From an uncultured Massilia sp. (lineage in GTDB: Bacteria > Pseudomonadota > Gammaproteobacteria > Burkholderiales > Burkholderiaceae), in contig CAMPHU010000050.1 of the NCBI GenBank assembly GCA_946886065.1, positions 1-25,654 on the forward strand: a stretch of DNA of 25,654 nucleotides, given 5' to 3'. A program made the translations under genes and the position numbers. The notes below the pieces were generated by a model. The model saw only the letters and a program-made list of their open reading frames with translations, ran no database searches and was not told where the DNA came from. Positions 18,284 to 25,654 of this stretch are shown piece by piece. Each line of letters begins with the position of its first letter. Positions within the stretch are counted from its first letter, which is position 1.

Positions 18284-19084
18284 TTATTTGCTGTCGAGGG
18301 CGGTGCGGATGCCGGAGGTGAAGCTGCGGACGGCTTCGACGGCGCTTTCCTTTGGCGTGTTTTCCAGTTCCTGGATGATGCGGCTGCCGATCACGACCGC
18401 ATCGGCCACTTCCGCCACCGCCTTTGCCGTGGCGGCGTCGCGGATGCCGAAGCCGACGCCGATCGGGAGCTTGACGTGCTCGCGGATGGCGCTCACGCGG
18501 CGCGCCACGTCGGCCGTGTCGATGCTGCCGGCGCCCGTCACGCCCTTCAGCGAGACGTAATAGCTGAAACCGCTGCCGTAGCGGGCTACCTGCTTCACGC
18601 GCTCGACCGTCGAGGTCGGGGCCAGCAGGAAGATCAGGTCCAGGCCGTTTGCGCGCATGGCGTCGGCGAACTCCGCGCACTCCTCCGGCGGGTAGTCCAC
18701 CACGATGGCGCCGTCGGCGCCGGCTTCGCGGGCAGAGCGGATGAAGTTCTCGGGGCCGATGCGCTCGATCGGGTTGGCATAGCCCATCAGGACCACCGGC
18801 GTGGTCTGGTCGTTCTTGCGGAACTCGCGCACGAAGCCGAAGACATCCTTCAGGCCGATGTTGAACTTGAGCGCGCGCTCGCAGGCGCGCTGGATCACCG
18901 GGCCCTCGGCCATCGGGTCGGAAAACGGAACGCCCAGCTCCAGGACGTTGGCGCCGCCCTCCACCAGGGCGTGCATCAGCGGGACGGTCAGCTCGGGGCC
19001 AGGGTCGCCCGCGGTGATGAAGGTGACGAGGCCGGTCTTGTTCTGCGCCTTGAGCGCGTTGAAGGTCTGTTCGATACGGGACAT
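18284..19084 (-). CDS. trpA: Tryptophan synthase alpha subunit
   Basis: 266 residues, a TIM barrel that cleaves indole-3-glycerol phosphate to indole and glyceraldehyde 3-phosphate and channels indole to TrpB. Numbering coincides with E. coli TrpA: catalytic Glu49 is present in [10 protein letters not shown], but position 60, usually the catalytic Asp of the A-D-G-P motif, is Glu (PMAEGP). The phosphate-binding glycines (GVTGAG, GVGFGI) are present. The length is normal and the frame intact, so it is probably active. It lies 54 bases after trpB. No terminator with a T-run is seen downstream; the palindromic module at 18091-18246 follows. Confidence 0.96.
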   Translation of the reverse strand: MSRIEQTFNALKAQNKTGLVTFITAGDPGPELTVPLMHALVEGGANVLELGVPFSDPMAEGPVIQRACERALKFNIGLKDVFGFVREFRKNDQTTPVVLMGYANPIERIGPENFIRSAREAGADGAIVVDYPPEECAEFADAMRANGLDLIFLLAPTSTVERVKQVARYGSGFSYYVSLKGVTGAGSIDTADVARRVSAIREHVKLPIGVGFGIRDAATAKAVAEVADAVVIGSRIIQELENTPKESAVEAVRSFTSGIRTALDSK

Positions 19085-19138
19085 GCTGTGCTTTCTATGG
19101 TCGATAAGGTGAGCGGGAATGGCAGAACAATCAGCCGC

Positions 19139-20383
19139 CTAGCTGAAGTCGAGCCCCATTCGCGCCGCCACCGTGTGCATGTCCTTGTCGCCGCGGCCCG
19201 ACAGGTTGACCAGGATGATCTTGTCCTTCGGCAGGGTCGCCGCCAGCTTGACCCCGTAGGCGATCGCGTGCGACGACTCCAGCGCCGGAATGATGCCTTC
19301 GATGCGGCAGCAGTCGTGGAAGGCGGCCAGCGCCTCGTCGTCCGTGATCGACACGTACTGTGCGCGCGCCGAATCCTTCAGCCACGCATGCTCCGGACCC
19401 ACGCCCGGATAATCCAGGCCCGCCGACACCGAATGCGTCTCGATGATCTGGCCGTTCTCGTCCTGCAGCAGATAGGTGCGGTTGCCATGCAGGACGCCCG
19501 GCAGGCCAGCCGTCAGCGAAGCCGCATGCTTGCCCGAATCCAGGCCCTCCCCCGCCGCCTCGACGCCGACCAGCTGCACGCCCGGCTCGCCGATGTAGGG
19601 ATAGAAGATGCCCATCGCGTTCGAACCGCCGCCGATGCAGGCGACCACGTAGTCCGGCTGGCGCCCCGCCAGTTCCGGCATCTGCACGCGGCACTCCTCG
19701 CCGATCACCGACTGGAAGTCGCGCACCATCATCGGATACGGATGCGGACCGGCCACGGTGCCGATGATGTAGAAGGTGTTTTCGATGTTGGTGACCCAGT
19801 CGCGCATCGCTTCGTTGAGCGCGTCCTTCAGTGTCCTGGAGCCCGATTCCACCGGCACCACGGTCGCGCCCAGGAGCTTCATGCGGTAGACGTTCTGCGC
19901 CTGGCGCTTGACGTCCTCGGCGCCCATGTAGACCACGCACTCCAGGCCGAAACGCGCGCAGATGGTGGCGGTGGCGACGCCGTGCTGGCCGGCGCCGGTT
20001 TCGGCGATGATGCGCTGCTTGCCCATGCGGCGCGCCAGCAGGGCCTGGCCGATCACGTTGTTGATCTTGTGGGCGCCGGTATGGTTCAGGTCCTCGCGCT
20101 TGAAATAGACTTGCGCGCCGCCAGCGAGCTCCGACCAGCGGCGGGCGTGGTACACCGGCGACGGACGGCCGACGAAGTGGGCCAGCTCGTAGCGGAACTC
20201 TTCGAGGAATTCGGGATCGGCCGAGTAACGGGCATAGGCCTCGTTCAGCTCGGCCAGCGCGTGCGACAGGGTCTCGGCGACGAAGCTGCCGCCGTAGGGA
20301 CCGAAGTGGCCGGAGGCGTCCGGCAAGGCGTAATCGGGGGTCTTGAACAATGCGGCTGCGCCGCTGCTAGGAACTGCTTTCAT
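19139..20383 (-). CDS. trpB: Tryptophan synthase beta subunit
   Basis: 414 residues from ATG 20383. It joins indole and serine to make tryptophan, using PLP bound to Lys106 in HTGAHKIN. Other conserved parts are [31 protein letters not shown] and GGGSNAMG (phosphate-binding loop). The length is typical. The frame is open upstream to 20485 within trpF, but the family start and a normal N-terminus point to 20383. The first 17 bases overlap the end of trpF, which suggests translational coupling. Confidence 0.97.
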   Translation of the reverse strand: MKAVPSSGAAALFKTPDYALPDASGHFGPYGGSFVAETLSHALAELNEAYARYSADPEFLEEFRYELAHFVGRPSPVYHARRWSELAGGAQVYFKREDLNHTGAHKINNVIGQALLARRMGKQRIIAETGAGQHGVATATICARFGLECVVYMGAEDVKRQAQNVYRMKLLGATVVPVESGSRTLKDALNEAMRDWVTNIENTFYIIGTVAGPHPYPMMVRDFQSVIGEECRVQMPELAGRQPDYVVACIGGGSNAMGIFYPYIGEPGVQLVGVEAAGEGLDSGKHAASLTAGLPGVLHGNRTYLLQDENGQIIETHSVSAGLDYPGVGPEHAWLKDSARAQYVSITDDEALAAFHDCCRIEGIIPALESSHAIAYGVKLAATLPKDKIILVNLSGRGDKDMHTVAARMGLDFS

Positions 20384-21059
20384 GGTCGGACTCACTTGAA
20401 GGGGTGGCATCGGCAGCCCGCACCGCGGCAATGAAGCCGGCGATCTTGCGGGCGTCCTTGATTCCCTTGCCTTCTTCCACGCCACTGCTGACGTCGACGG
20501 CGAAGGGACGAACGCGTACCACCGCGTCAGTCGCGTTGTGTACGCTCAAGCCACCACTCAAAACGACCCGAGGCGCGAGCTCTTTTGGAATAAGAGACCA
20601 ATCGAAGACCTTTCCTGCGCCGCCGTAGGCATCCACGTAAGTGTCGAGCAGGACGCCCGAGAACCAGGGGCTGGCAGCGCGGTTTGCAGCTTCCCATTCT
20701 AGCAAAGCCGCAGGCTCCGTGTCCGGTTTGACGCGAAAAGCCCGCACATACGGGCGCCCCACCGCCGCCGCGATCTGCGCGCACTGCTCGGCCGTTTCGT
20801 CGCCATGGAACTGGATCAGCGCCAGCGGCATCGCCCGCGCCACGGCCTGCACCTCGTCCACCGTCGGGTTGACGAACAGCGCCACCGCGCTCACGAACGG
20901 CGGCAGCCCCGCGCACAACTCACCCGCGCGCCCGGGCGTCACGTAGCGCGGGCTCTTGGCATAGAACACGAAGCCGAGGGCGTCGGCGCCGGCATCCACC
21001 GCCGCGCGCAGGTCCTGCTCGCGGGTGATGCCGCAGATCTTGATACGGGTGCGGGCCAT
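20367..21059 (-). CDS. trpF: Phosphoribosylanthranilate isomerase
   Basis: 230 residues from ATG 21059. It catalyses the Amadori rearrangement of phosphoribosylanthranilate in tryptophan synthesis. Catalytic Cys9 lies in RIKICGIT and Asp139 in [17 protein letters not shown]-type phosphate-binding residues appear as LSGGLSVHN. An ATG four codons earlier (21071) is also possible; neither has a clearly better ribosome-binding site. The gene follows truA by 27 bases and its last 17 bases overlap trpB. The order truA-trpF-trpB-trpA is usual in betaproteobacteria, separate from trpE/G/D/C. Confidence 0.95.
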   Translation of the reverse strand: MARTRIKICGITREQDLRAAVDAGADALGFVFYAKSPRYVTPGRAGELCAGLPPFVSAVALFVNPTVDEVQAVARAMPLALIQFHGDETAEQCAQIAAAVGRPYVRAFRVKPDTEPAALLEWEAANRAASPWFSGVLLDTYVDAYGGAGKVFDWSLIPKELAPRVVLSGGLSVHNATDAVVRVRPFAVDVSSGVEEGKGIKDARKIAGFIAAVRAADATPSSESDHESSS

Positions 21060-21086
21060 GCTGATGCTCATCCTTACAACTCGTCC

Positions 21087-21887
21087 TTACAACCAAGGGA
21101 GGGGCGGAGCGTCTTCCTGGGGAAGGCCCCACTTGGCATCGTACTCGATCCTGGCGAAATACAGGCCGTCCGGCATGAAGGTGGGCGCGGCGACGTCGCG
21201 CGAGCGGCTCTCCAGCACTTCCTTCATCCACGACGGCTCGTTGCGCCCCGTGCCCACATAGATGAGCGAGCCGACGATGTTGCGCACCATGTGGTGCAGG
21301 AAGGCGCTGGCGCGCACGGTGAACACGATGATGTCGCCGTGGCGCTTGATGCCGACTTCGTGCATGTCCTTGACCGGCGTATTGGCCTGGCAGCCGGAGG
21401 CGCGGAAGGCCGAGAAATCGTGCGTGCCGATCAGGTATTGGCCCGCTTCGCGCATGCGTCCCACGTCCAGCGGACGGAACACCCACCCCGCCCGGTCGGC
21501 CAAGAGCGCGGACGGGTTGGCATGGTTGTAGAGCACGTAGTGATAGGTGCGCGAGCGCGCCGAGAAGCGGGCGTGGAACTCGTTGCCTTCCGCATCCGGG
21601 GCCACCTCATGCGCCCAGCGCACCACGATCGAATCCGGCAGGAAGGCGTTCACGCCGCGTACCCAGGACTGGGACGGGCGGTCGAGCTCGGTGTCGAAAT
21701 GGATCACCTGCTCGATCGCATGCACCCCTGCGTCGGTGCGGCCGGCGCAGGTGGTGTGCAGGGGGACGGTGGCGAACTTCTCGAGGGCGATCTCGAGCTG
21801 GTCCTGGACCGTGTTGCGCGCGGGCTGCTTCTGGTAGCCGTTCCAGCCCGTGCCGACGTACTGGACTCCGAGTGCGATCCGCCTCAC
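21087..21887 (-). CDS. truA: tRNA pseudouridine(38-40) synthase TruA
   Basis: 266 residues. It isomerises uridines 38-40 in the anticodon arm of tRNAs. The catalytic Asp52 lies in the signature GRTDAGVHA (49-57). Other family segments are MRRIALGVQYVGTGWNGYQKQ and FLHHMVRNIVGSLIYVG. The start codon is GTG (21887-21885) and overlaps the TGA stop of fimV as GTGA, so translation is probably coupled to fimV. The length is normal. Confidence 0.95.
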   Translation of the reverse strand: MRRIALGVQYVGTGWNGYQKQPARNTVQDQLEIALEKFATVPLHTTCAGRTDAGVHAIEQVIHFDTELDRPSQSWVRGVNAFLPDSIVVRWAHEVAPDAEGNEFHARFSARSRTYHYVLYNHANPSALLADRAGWVFRPLDVGRMREAGQYLIGTHDFSAFRASGCQANTPVKDMHEVGIKRHGDIIVFTVRASAFLHHMVRNIVGSLIYVGTGRNEPSWMKEVLESRSRDVAAPTFMPDGLYFARIEYDAKWGLPQEDAPPLPWL

Positions 21888-24800
21888 GCGAGCAGCTCGC
21901 GCATCGCGCTGGCCTTGCTCACCTGTTCGCTGCTGCCACCCTTGATGACTTCGTCCAGCAATTCACGTGCACCTTCCTTGTCGCCGATCTCCTGGTAAGC
22001 GATGGCGAGGTCCAGCTTGGTTTCCATCTCCATGTGCTCGGGCGACAGCCCGGCCGCCGTGTTCACCTCGGTGATGTCCGCGACGGCGGCAGAATCAGCC
22101 GATGCGAACTGCGGCGCGGCAGCCGGCGCGGCGCCGTTGGGCAGGTCGAGATCGATATCGGCCAGGTCGAAGGCCGGTTCGAGCGGGACGCCCGGCGACG
22201 GGGCCGCGGCTTGCGCGGGCGCGGCGGCCGGCACTTCCGGCAACGCGAAGGGATCGTCGTCCAGCGTGAACTCGGCGCCCGATGGCGCCGGTGCCGGCGC
22301 GGCCGGGGTGTGCGGCAGGCCGAAGTCCATCGCGTCGAGATCGAACAGCGGGTCTTCCGACACGGCCGGCGCTTCGGCAGCGGCCGGACGGACCGCCGGC
22401 GCCTCGTCGAAGGCAGGCAGGCTCGGCGCGGCCGGGGCGCCGAAGTCCATGCTGTCCAGGTCGAACAGCGGATCGCTCATCTCGTCCGCCCTGGCGGCCG
22501 GCGCGGTGTCCTCCGCGATGGCCGGCAGCGGCGGCAGGCCGTCGAATTCCTTGGCCAGGCCCTGCATGTCGACCGTGTGGTCCACGGCCAGCGGCCGGGC
22601 TGCCTGCGGGCTCAGGTCGAGCGTGAAGTCCTCGTCGTCGGCCAGCGCCTCCGCCTGCGCGGGCTGCGCCGTCGCCGGCTGGTCGAAGTTCATGTCGAAG
22701 GACAGGTCGAAAGGCTCGTCCGCGGAGGCCGCAACGGCGCTTTCGGCAGGCGCGGCCGCAGCCTGGCCAGCCTGCGGCTCGACCGGATCGAGGGTGAACT
22801 CGAATGCCGGCACCGCGGTCGTGTCGAAGTCCGCCTTCGGCTCCGCAGCCGGCGCAGCGGCCGTCTCGTTGCCGCTCACCGGCTCGAAACTCAAGCCGCC
22901 GAGGTCGAAATCGAGGACATTGTCGTCGGCGCGCGCCTCGGTCTCGGCCGGCACCGCGGTGCGGTCGGCGTCGTCATGCGCCAGGGCTGCGCCGGCCACG
23001 GCGCCCGCGGCCGCGGCAGCCGGAGCGCCGCCGCGGAAGGCGTCTTCGAGCTGCTGCGACAGAAGCGACTGCTGGGTGCGTTCCTGCGGCGACTGCGCCG
23101 CCGGCGGCACCACCGCAGAGGCGCCCGCATACAGCGGGTTGAGCGGATCGATGCCCAGGCCCAGCGCGGCGGCCTGCGCCCACTCGTCGCCCTGGCCGCG
23201 GGTCAGGCTATACAGCTCGCTGGCCTGGGTTTCGAAGGCGCGCAGGTCCTTGCGCGCGGCGTAGATCTCGAGCAGCTTCAGGCGCACCGGATGGCGCTCC
23301 GGATGCACGCGCAGGGCTTCCTTCAGGATCTCTTCGGCCTGGGCGTCGCGGCCGTAGGCGATGTAGACATCCGCTTCCGCCACCGGGTCGACCTCGTTGG
23401 TGTCGAGCTGGCTGGCCGAGGGCGCGAAGCTGGAGTTGAATACGCTGTTGCTGGTGTCCACGCTCTGGCCGCCGGTCTCGGCGAACAGCGAGTGCGCGGC
23501 CTGCTGGGTCGGAGCGCCCATGACCGACGGCTCGGTGATCACGGTTTTCTGCGGCGCGGGCTTGCGCTTGCGGCGCTGGGACAGTCCCAGGCCCGCCAGC
23601 AGCAGCACGGCGGCGCCGGCGGCGATATACGTGATGTTGTCCATCAGCGTGTCGGCCAGGCTCGGCTCTTCCTTCACCGGCTTCTTCTTCGGCTTGGCGG
23701 CAGGCTTCTGGGCCGGCTCGGCGGCCTTGCCGGCAGCCGCTCCGGCTGCCGCACCGCCGGCCGCGGCGTTCTGCGCTTCGCTGCCCGGACGGCTCTTCAC
23801 CGTCATCAGGTTCTCGAGCTCGCCCACGTTCTTCTCGAGTTCCTTGACGCGGGCCTCGGCCTGGGCCAGTTCCTTCTCTTTCGCGATGGTGTCCTCGACG
23901 CTGGCGGTCGCGCCCTGCGGGCCGCCCTTGGCGCCCGGCACGGCCTTCGACAGGCGCAGCTGGTCCTGCGATTCGTTGGCGGCGGTCGGGCGTTCCTCGA
24001 CCTTGGCCGTGATCTTGCCGGCGGCGCTCTGGCCGGCCTGCGGGGCGCGGCTCGGCGCGGCGGTCTCGACCTGGCCGGCCAGCTTGTTGCGGTAGGCGTT
24101 GAAGTCGGCCGCATGGGCCACGACCACGCCGCGCGCCTCGCCTTCGCCGGTGCCGCGGATGGCCTGGCTGTCAGGCACCGACAGGATCTGGCCGGACTTG
24201 AGGCGGTTCATGTTGTTGCCGATGAAGGCGTCCGGGTTGGCGCGATACAGCGCCACCAGCATCATGTCGAGCGAAATGCCGGCCGGCTTGATCCTGGTCG
24301 CGATGCGGCCCAGGGTGTCGCCCGGACGCACGCGGTAGCTGCCAGGGGCGGCTTCGTCGCCGGAAGGCGCGGCGTCCTGGCGTTCCGCCGGCGCAGGCTG
24401 CGGGCGGCGCGCCGGCTCCTGGGCGCGCGCCACCGGCGCGGCCGCGACGGCCGCGGGCGGCTGGGCGGCCTGGCTGCGCGGGGCTTCCGGCGCCGCGGCC
24501 ACCTGGGCCGGCTGGGTCGTGCGCAGTTCGGCCGGGTCGAGCAGGAAGGTGTATTCACGCACCAGGCGGCCGTTATTCCAGGACAGCTCGAGCAGCATGT
24601 CGACGAAAGGCTCGTTCAGCGGCTGGGTCGAGCTCAGGCGGATGACCGGGCGGCCGCCGCGCTGCTCCACGCTGAAGCGCAGCGACAGCAGGGCCGGATT
24701 GAATTCGATGTTCGCGGCGCGGAAGGCGTCCGGCGAAGCCAGCTTGACCGCCATGCTGGACGGATCTTCGCCCGCACTGGTCGTCAGTTCGATTTCGGCG

Positions 24801-24949
24801 CGCAGCGGCTGCCCGAGCGCCGACAGCACCGTCAGTTTTCCAAGCCCCGCTGCGGTGGCGGCGGAAGACAGGAACACTGCACTGGCCACGGCTGCGGTGA
24901 GCGATTTCAGCGCAAACGCCATGAGCGGAGGACGGTGATTAGATTGCAT
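21884..24949 (-). CDS. fimV: FimV-family polar/pilus assembly protein
   Basis: About 1021 residues from ATG 24949. A signal peptide (cut near 33) is followed by the FimV N-terminal domain (AGLGKLTVLSALGQPLRAEIEL), a LysM peptidoglycan-binding domain at about 200-260 (YRVRPGDTLGRIATRI), a coiled coil at about 350-382, one membrane helix at about 437-455 followed by a basic RRKRK stop, a long acidic Ala/Pro-rich cytoplasmic region with TPR-like helices, and the conserved C-terminal domain (TKLDLAIAYQEIGDKEGARELLDEV). In Pseudomonas such proteins organise the cell pole, type IV pili and twitching. The acidic region repeats DPLFDLD(S/A)MDFG at about 825 and 861. The start is uncertain: ATG 24922 and 25006 are in frame, and none has a clear ribosome-binding site. 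Confidence 0.93.
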   Translation of the reverse strand: MQSNHRPPLMAFALKSLTAAVASAVFLSSAATAAGLGKLTVLSALGQPLRAEIELTTSAGEDPSSMAVKLASPDAFRAANIEFNPALLSLRFSVEQRGGRPVIRLSSTQPLNEPFVDMLLELSWNNGRLVREYTFLLDPAELRTTQPAQVAAAPEAPRSQAAQPPAAVAAAPVARAQEPARRPQPAPAERQDAAPSGDEAAPGSYRVRPGDTLGRIATRIKPAGISLDMMLVALYRANPDAFIGNNMNRLKSGQILSVPDSQAIRGTGEGEARGVVVAHAADFNAYRNKLAGQVETAAPSRAPQAGQSAAGKITAKVEERPTAANESQDQLRLSKAVPGAKGGPQGATASVEDTIAKEKELAQAEARVKELEKNVGELENLMTVKSRPGSEAQNAAAGGAAAGAAAGKAAEPAQKPAAKPKKKPVKEEPSLADTLMDNITYIAAGAAVLLLAGLGLSQRRKRKPAPQKTVITEPSVMGAPTQQAAHSLFAETGGQSVDTSNSVFNSSFAPSASQLDTNEVDPVAEADVYIAYGRDAQAEEILKEALRVHPERHPVRLKLLEIYAARKDLRAFETQASELYSLTRGQGDEWAQAAALGLGIDPLNPLYAGASAVVPPAAQSPQERTQQSLLSQQLEDAFRGGAPAAAAAGAVAGAALAHDDADRTAVPAETEARADDNVLDFDLGGLSFEPVSGNETAAAPAAEPKADFDTTAVPAFEFTLDPVEPQAGQAAAAPAESAVAASADEPFDLSFDMNFDQPATAQPAQAEALADDEDFTLDLSPQAARPLAVDHTVDMQGLAKEFDGLPPLPAIAEDTAPAARADEMSDPLFDLDSMDFGAPAAPSLPAFDEAPAVRPAAAEAPAVSEDPLFDLDAMDFGLPHTPAAPAPAPSGAEFTLDDDPFALPEVPAAAPAQAAAPSPGVPLEPAFDLADIDLDLPNGAAPAAAPQFASADSAAVADITEVNTAAGLSPEHMEMETKLDLAIAYQEIGDKEGARELLDEVIKGGSSEQVSKASAMRELLA

Positions 24950-25011
24950 AGTAAGCAGCGAAAGAAAGTTGACCAGAGGAAAGGCGGTTTCCGGGAGTCT
25001 CAACATAACAT

Positions 25012-25027
25012 CATGCTCTGGAGCATG
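25012..25027. repeat. Short perfect inverted repeat before fimV
   Basis: CATGCTC-TG-GAGCATG, seven pairs around two bases, in the fimV leader. It may be an operator; no regulator can be named. Confidence 0.3.
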
Positions 25028-25098
25028 CAAGCATCCTGCGCACATCGATGGCGCAGTGATAAAGGATCTGTGGCCAGAATGACCGATGCGGGAAGGGT

Positions 25099-25129
25099 TT
25101 GATAGCGTTTGATTACCGACGCTTGTCAA
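25099..25129 (-). promoter_or_regulatory. Possible fimV promoter
   Basis: On the minus strand a perfect TTGACA (25124-25129) is followed after 19 bases by TATCAA (25099-25104). The spacing is longer than ideal. It would give a leader of about 145 bases before ATG 24949. Confidence 0.4.
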
Positions 25130-25174
25130 GCTGTCAGGAGGTGTGGCAAGTACGGCAACAAGCGCGTACATACA

Positions 25175-25199
25175 GGGCTGGCGGCGCGGCCGCCAGCCC
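25175..25199 (-). terminator. Hairpin after asd, possible terminator
   Basis: Eleven perfect pairs, GGGCTGGCGGC and GCCGCCAGCCC, with a three-base loop, 13 bases after the asd stop. No real T-run follows on the minus strand, so it may end transcription only partly. Confidence 0.5.
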
Positions 25200-25211
25200 C
25201 GCAGCAAGGCG

Positions 25212-25654
25212 TTAGCGGTCCAGCACGATGCGCAGCATGCGGCGCAGCGGCTCGGCGGCGCCCCACAGCAGCTGGTCGCCGACGGTGAAGGCCGACAGGT
25301 AGTCGCCGCCCATCGACATCTTGCGCAGGCGGCCCACCGGGATGGTCAGGCTGCCGGTCACCGCTGCCGGCGACAGGTCGCGCATCGAGGCTTCGCGGGT
25401 GTTCGGCACCACCTTCACCCACTGGTTGTGCGAGGCGATGATGTCGTTGATCTCATCCAGCGGCACGTCCTTGGCCAGCTTGATGGTCAGCGCCTGCGAA
25501 TGGCAGCGCATCGCGCCAATGCGCACGCACAGGCCGTCGACCGGGATCGCTTTCGAGCCGAAGGATTCGCCCAGGCCCAGGATCTTGTTGGTCTCGGCAC
25601 CGGCCTTCCACTCTTCCTTCGACTGGCCGTTGCCCAGGTCCTTGTCGATCCAGG
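25212..25654 (-). CDS. asd: Aspartate-semialdehyde dehydrogenase, C-terminal part
   Basis: Partial: the 5' part is beyond the window's right edge. About 146 residues are visible, beginning [20 protein letters not shown]. It reduces aspartyl phosphate to the semialdehyde on the route to lysine, threonine, methionine and diaminopimelate. The visible part has the substrate-binding Arg and catalytic His region [16 protein letters not shown] and the family tail [17 protein letters not shown] and [21 protein letters not shown], closely like E. coli Asd. An apparent GTG start at 25526 lies inside the protein and is not the true start. asd upstream of fimV is the usual betaproteobacterial order. Confidence 0.96.
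   Translation of the reverse strand, partial: WIDKDLGNGQSKEEWKAGAETNKILGLGESFGSKAIPVDGLCVRIGAMRCHSQALTIKLAKDVPLDEINDIIASHNQWVKVVPNTREASMRDLSPAAVTGSLTIPVGRLRKMSMGGDYLSAFTVGDQLLWGAAEPLRRMLRIVLDR

Noticed and set aside
18476..20434. Plus-strand open frame of 652 codons opposite trpA/trpB
   Set aside because: It runs across two genuine minus-strand genes and their gap, with shadow-type composition.
21025..21090. Direct repeat TCCTTACAAC just before trpF
   Set aside because: Two ten-base copies in the truA-trpF gap are too short and too local to support more than chance or a small slippage duplication.
21872..25102. Plus-strand open frame of 1076 codons opposite fimV
   Set aside because: An Arg/Gly/Ala-rich shadow frame produced by the GC-rich, alanine-rich fimV. 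No recognisable domain and no start signal.
25212..25526. A complete 104-residue gene starting at GTG 25526
   Set aside because: The same frame continues to the window edge with clear Asd sequence, so it is the C-terminal part of a longer gene.

Overview
The window is chromosomal DNA from a GC-rich betaproteobacterium, most likely Burkholderiales and probably Oxalobacteraceae (Massilia/Janthinobacterium-like). The assignment rests on gene order (asd-fimV-truA-trpF-trpB-trpA then accD-folC-SPOR-cvpA-purF, and rpsF-priB-rpsR-rplI-dnaB) and protein style. No species can be named from sequence alone. Almost every gene is on the minus strand; the exceptions are lexA and the two small genes at the left edge. 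Long plus-strand open frames opposite pulA, fimV, trpB and others are shadows caused by high GC.

Left part (1-5750): two tandem paralogous small genes of unknown function, the first cut by the window edge and the second a lipoprotein, each with its own near-identical terminator hairpin. They converge on pulA, which encodes a surface or periplasmic pullulanase-type lipoprotein. Next come a PiT-family phosphate transporter and its DUF47 (PhoU-like) partner, forming a two-gene unit.

Replication, translation and SOS part (5751-10020): rpsF-priB-rpsR-rplI, then dnaB, read leftwards from a promoter at about 8860. The leader contains a hairpin resembling the S6:S18 autoregulatory motif. lexA is divergent, with a textbook LexA box 30 bases before its start. 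lexA is bracketed by two copies of a palindromic repeat that share an 18-base end.

Middle part (10035-17450): a Sel1-like exported protein, then a probable operon accD-folC-SPOR protein-cvpA-purF-Cys/Met PLP enzyme, read leftwards from a promoter at about 17422-17450 and ending at a strong terminator at 10841-10865.

Right part (17512-25654): a small two-helix membrane protein gene lies between two 156-base repeat modules, each made of two 60-base palindromes separated by 36 bases. This cassette sits between accD and trpA, a junction usually tight in relatives. Then come trpA, trpB, trpF and truA (tryptophan synthesis and tRNA pseudouridylation), the large polar/pilus protein gene fimV, and the C-terminal part of asd cut by the window edge. 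trpF/trpB and fimV/truA overlap, which suggests translational coupling. TrpA carries Glu where the catalytic Asp60 is expected.

Most of the window is ordinary core genome. The parts that deserve attention are the repeat modules at 17512-18246, the repeats around lexA, the TrpA active-site change and the duplicated small-gene/terminator unit. I see no CRISPR array, tRNA, rRNA, phage genes or transposase.
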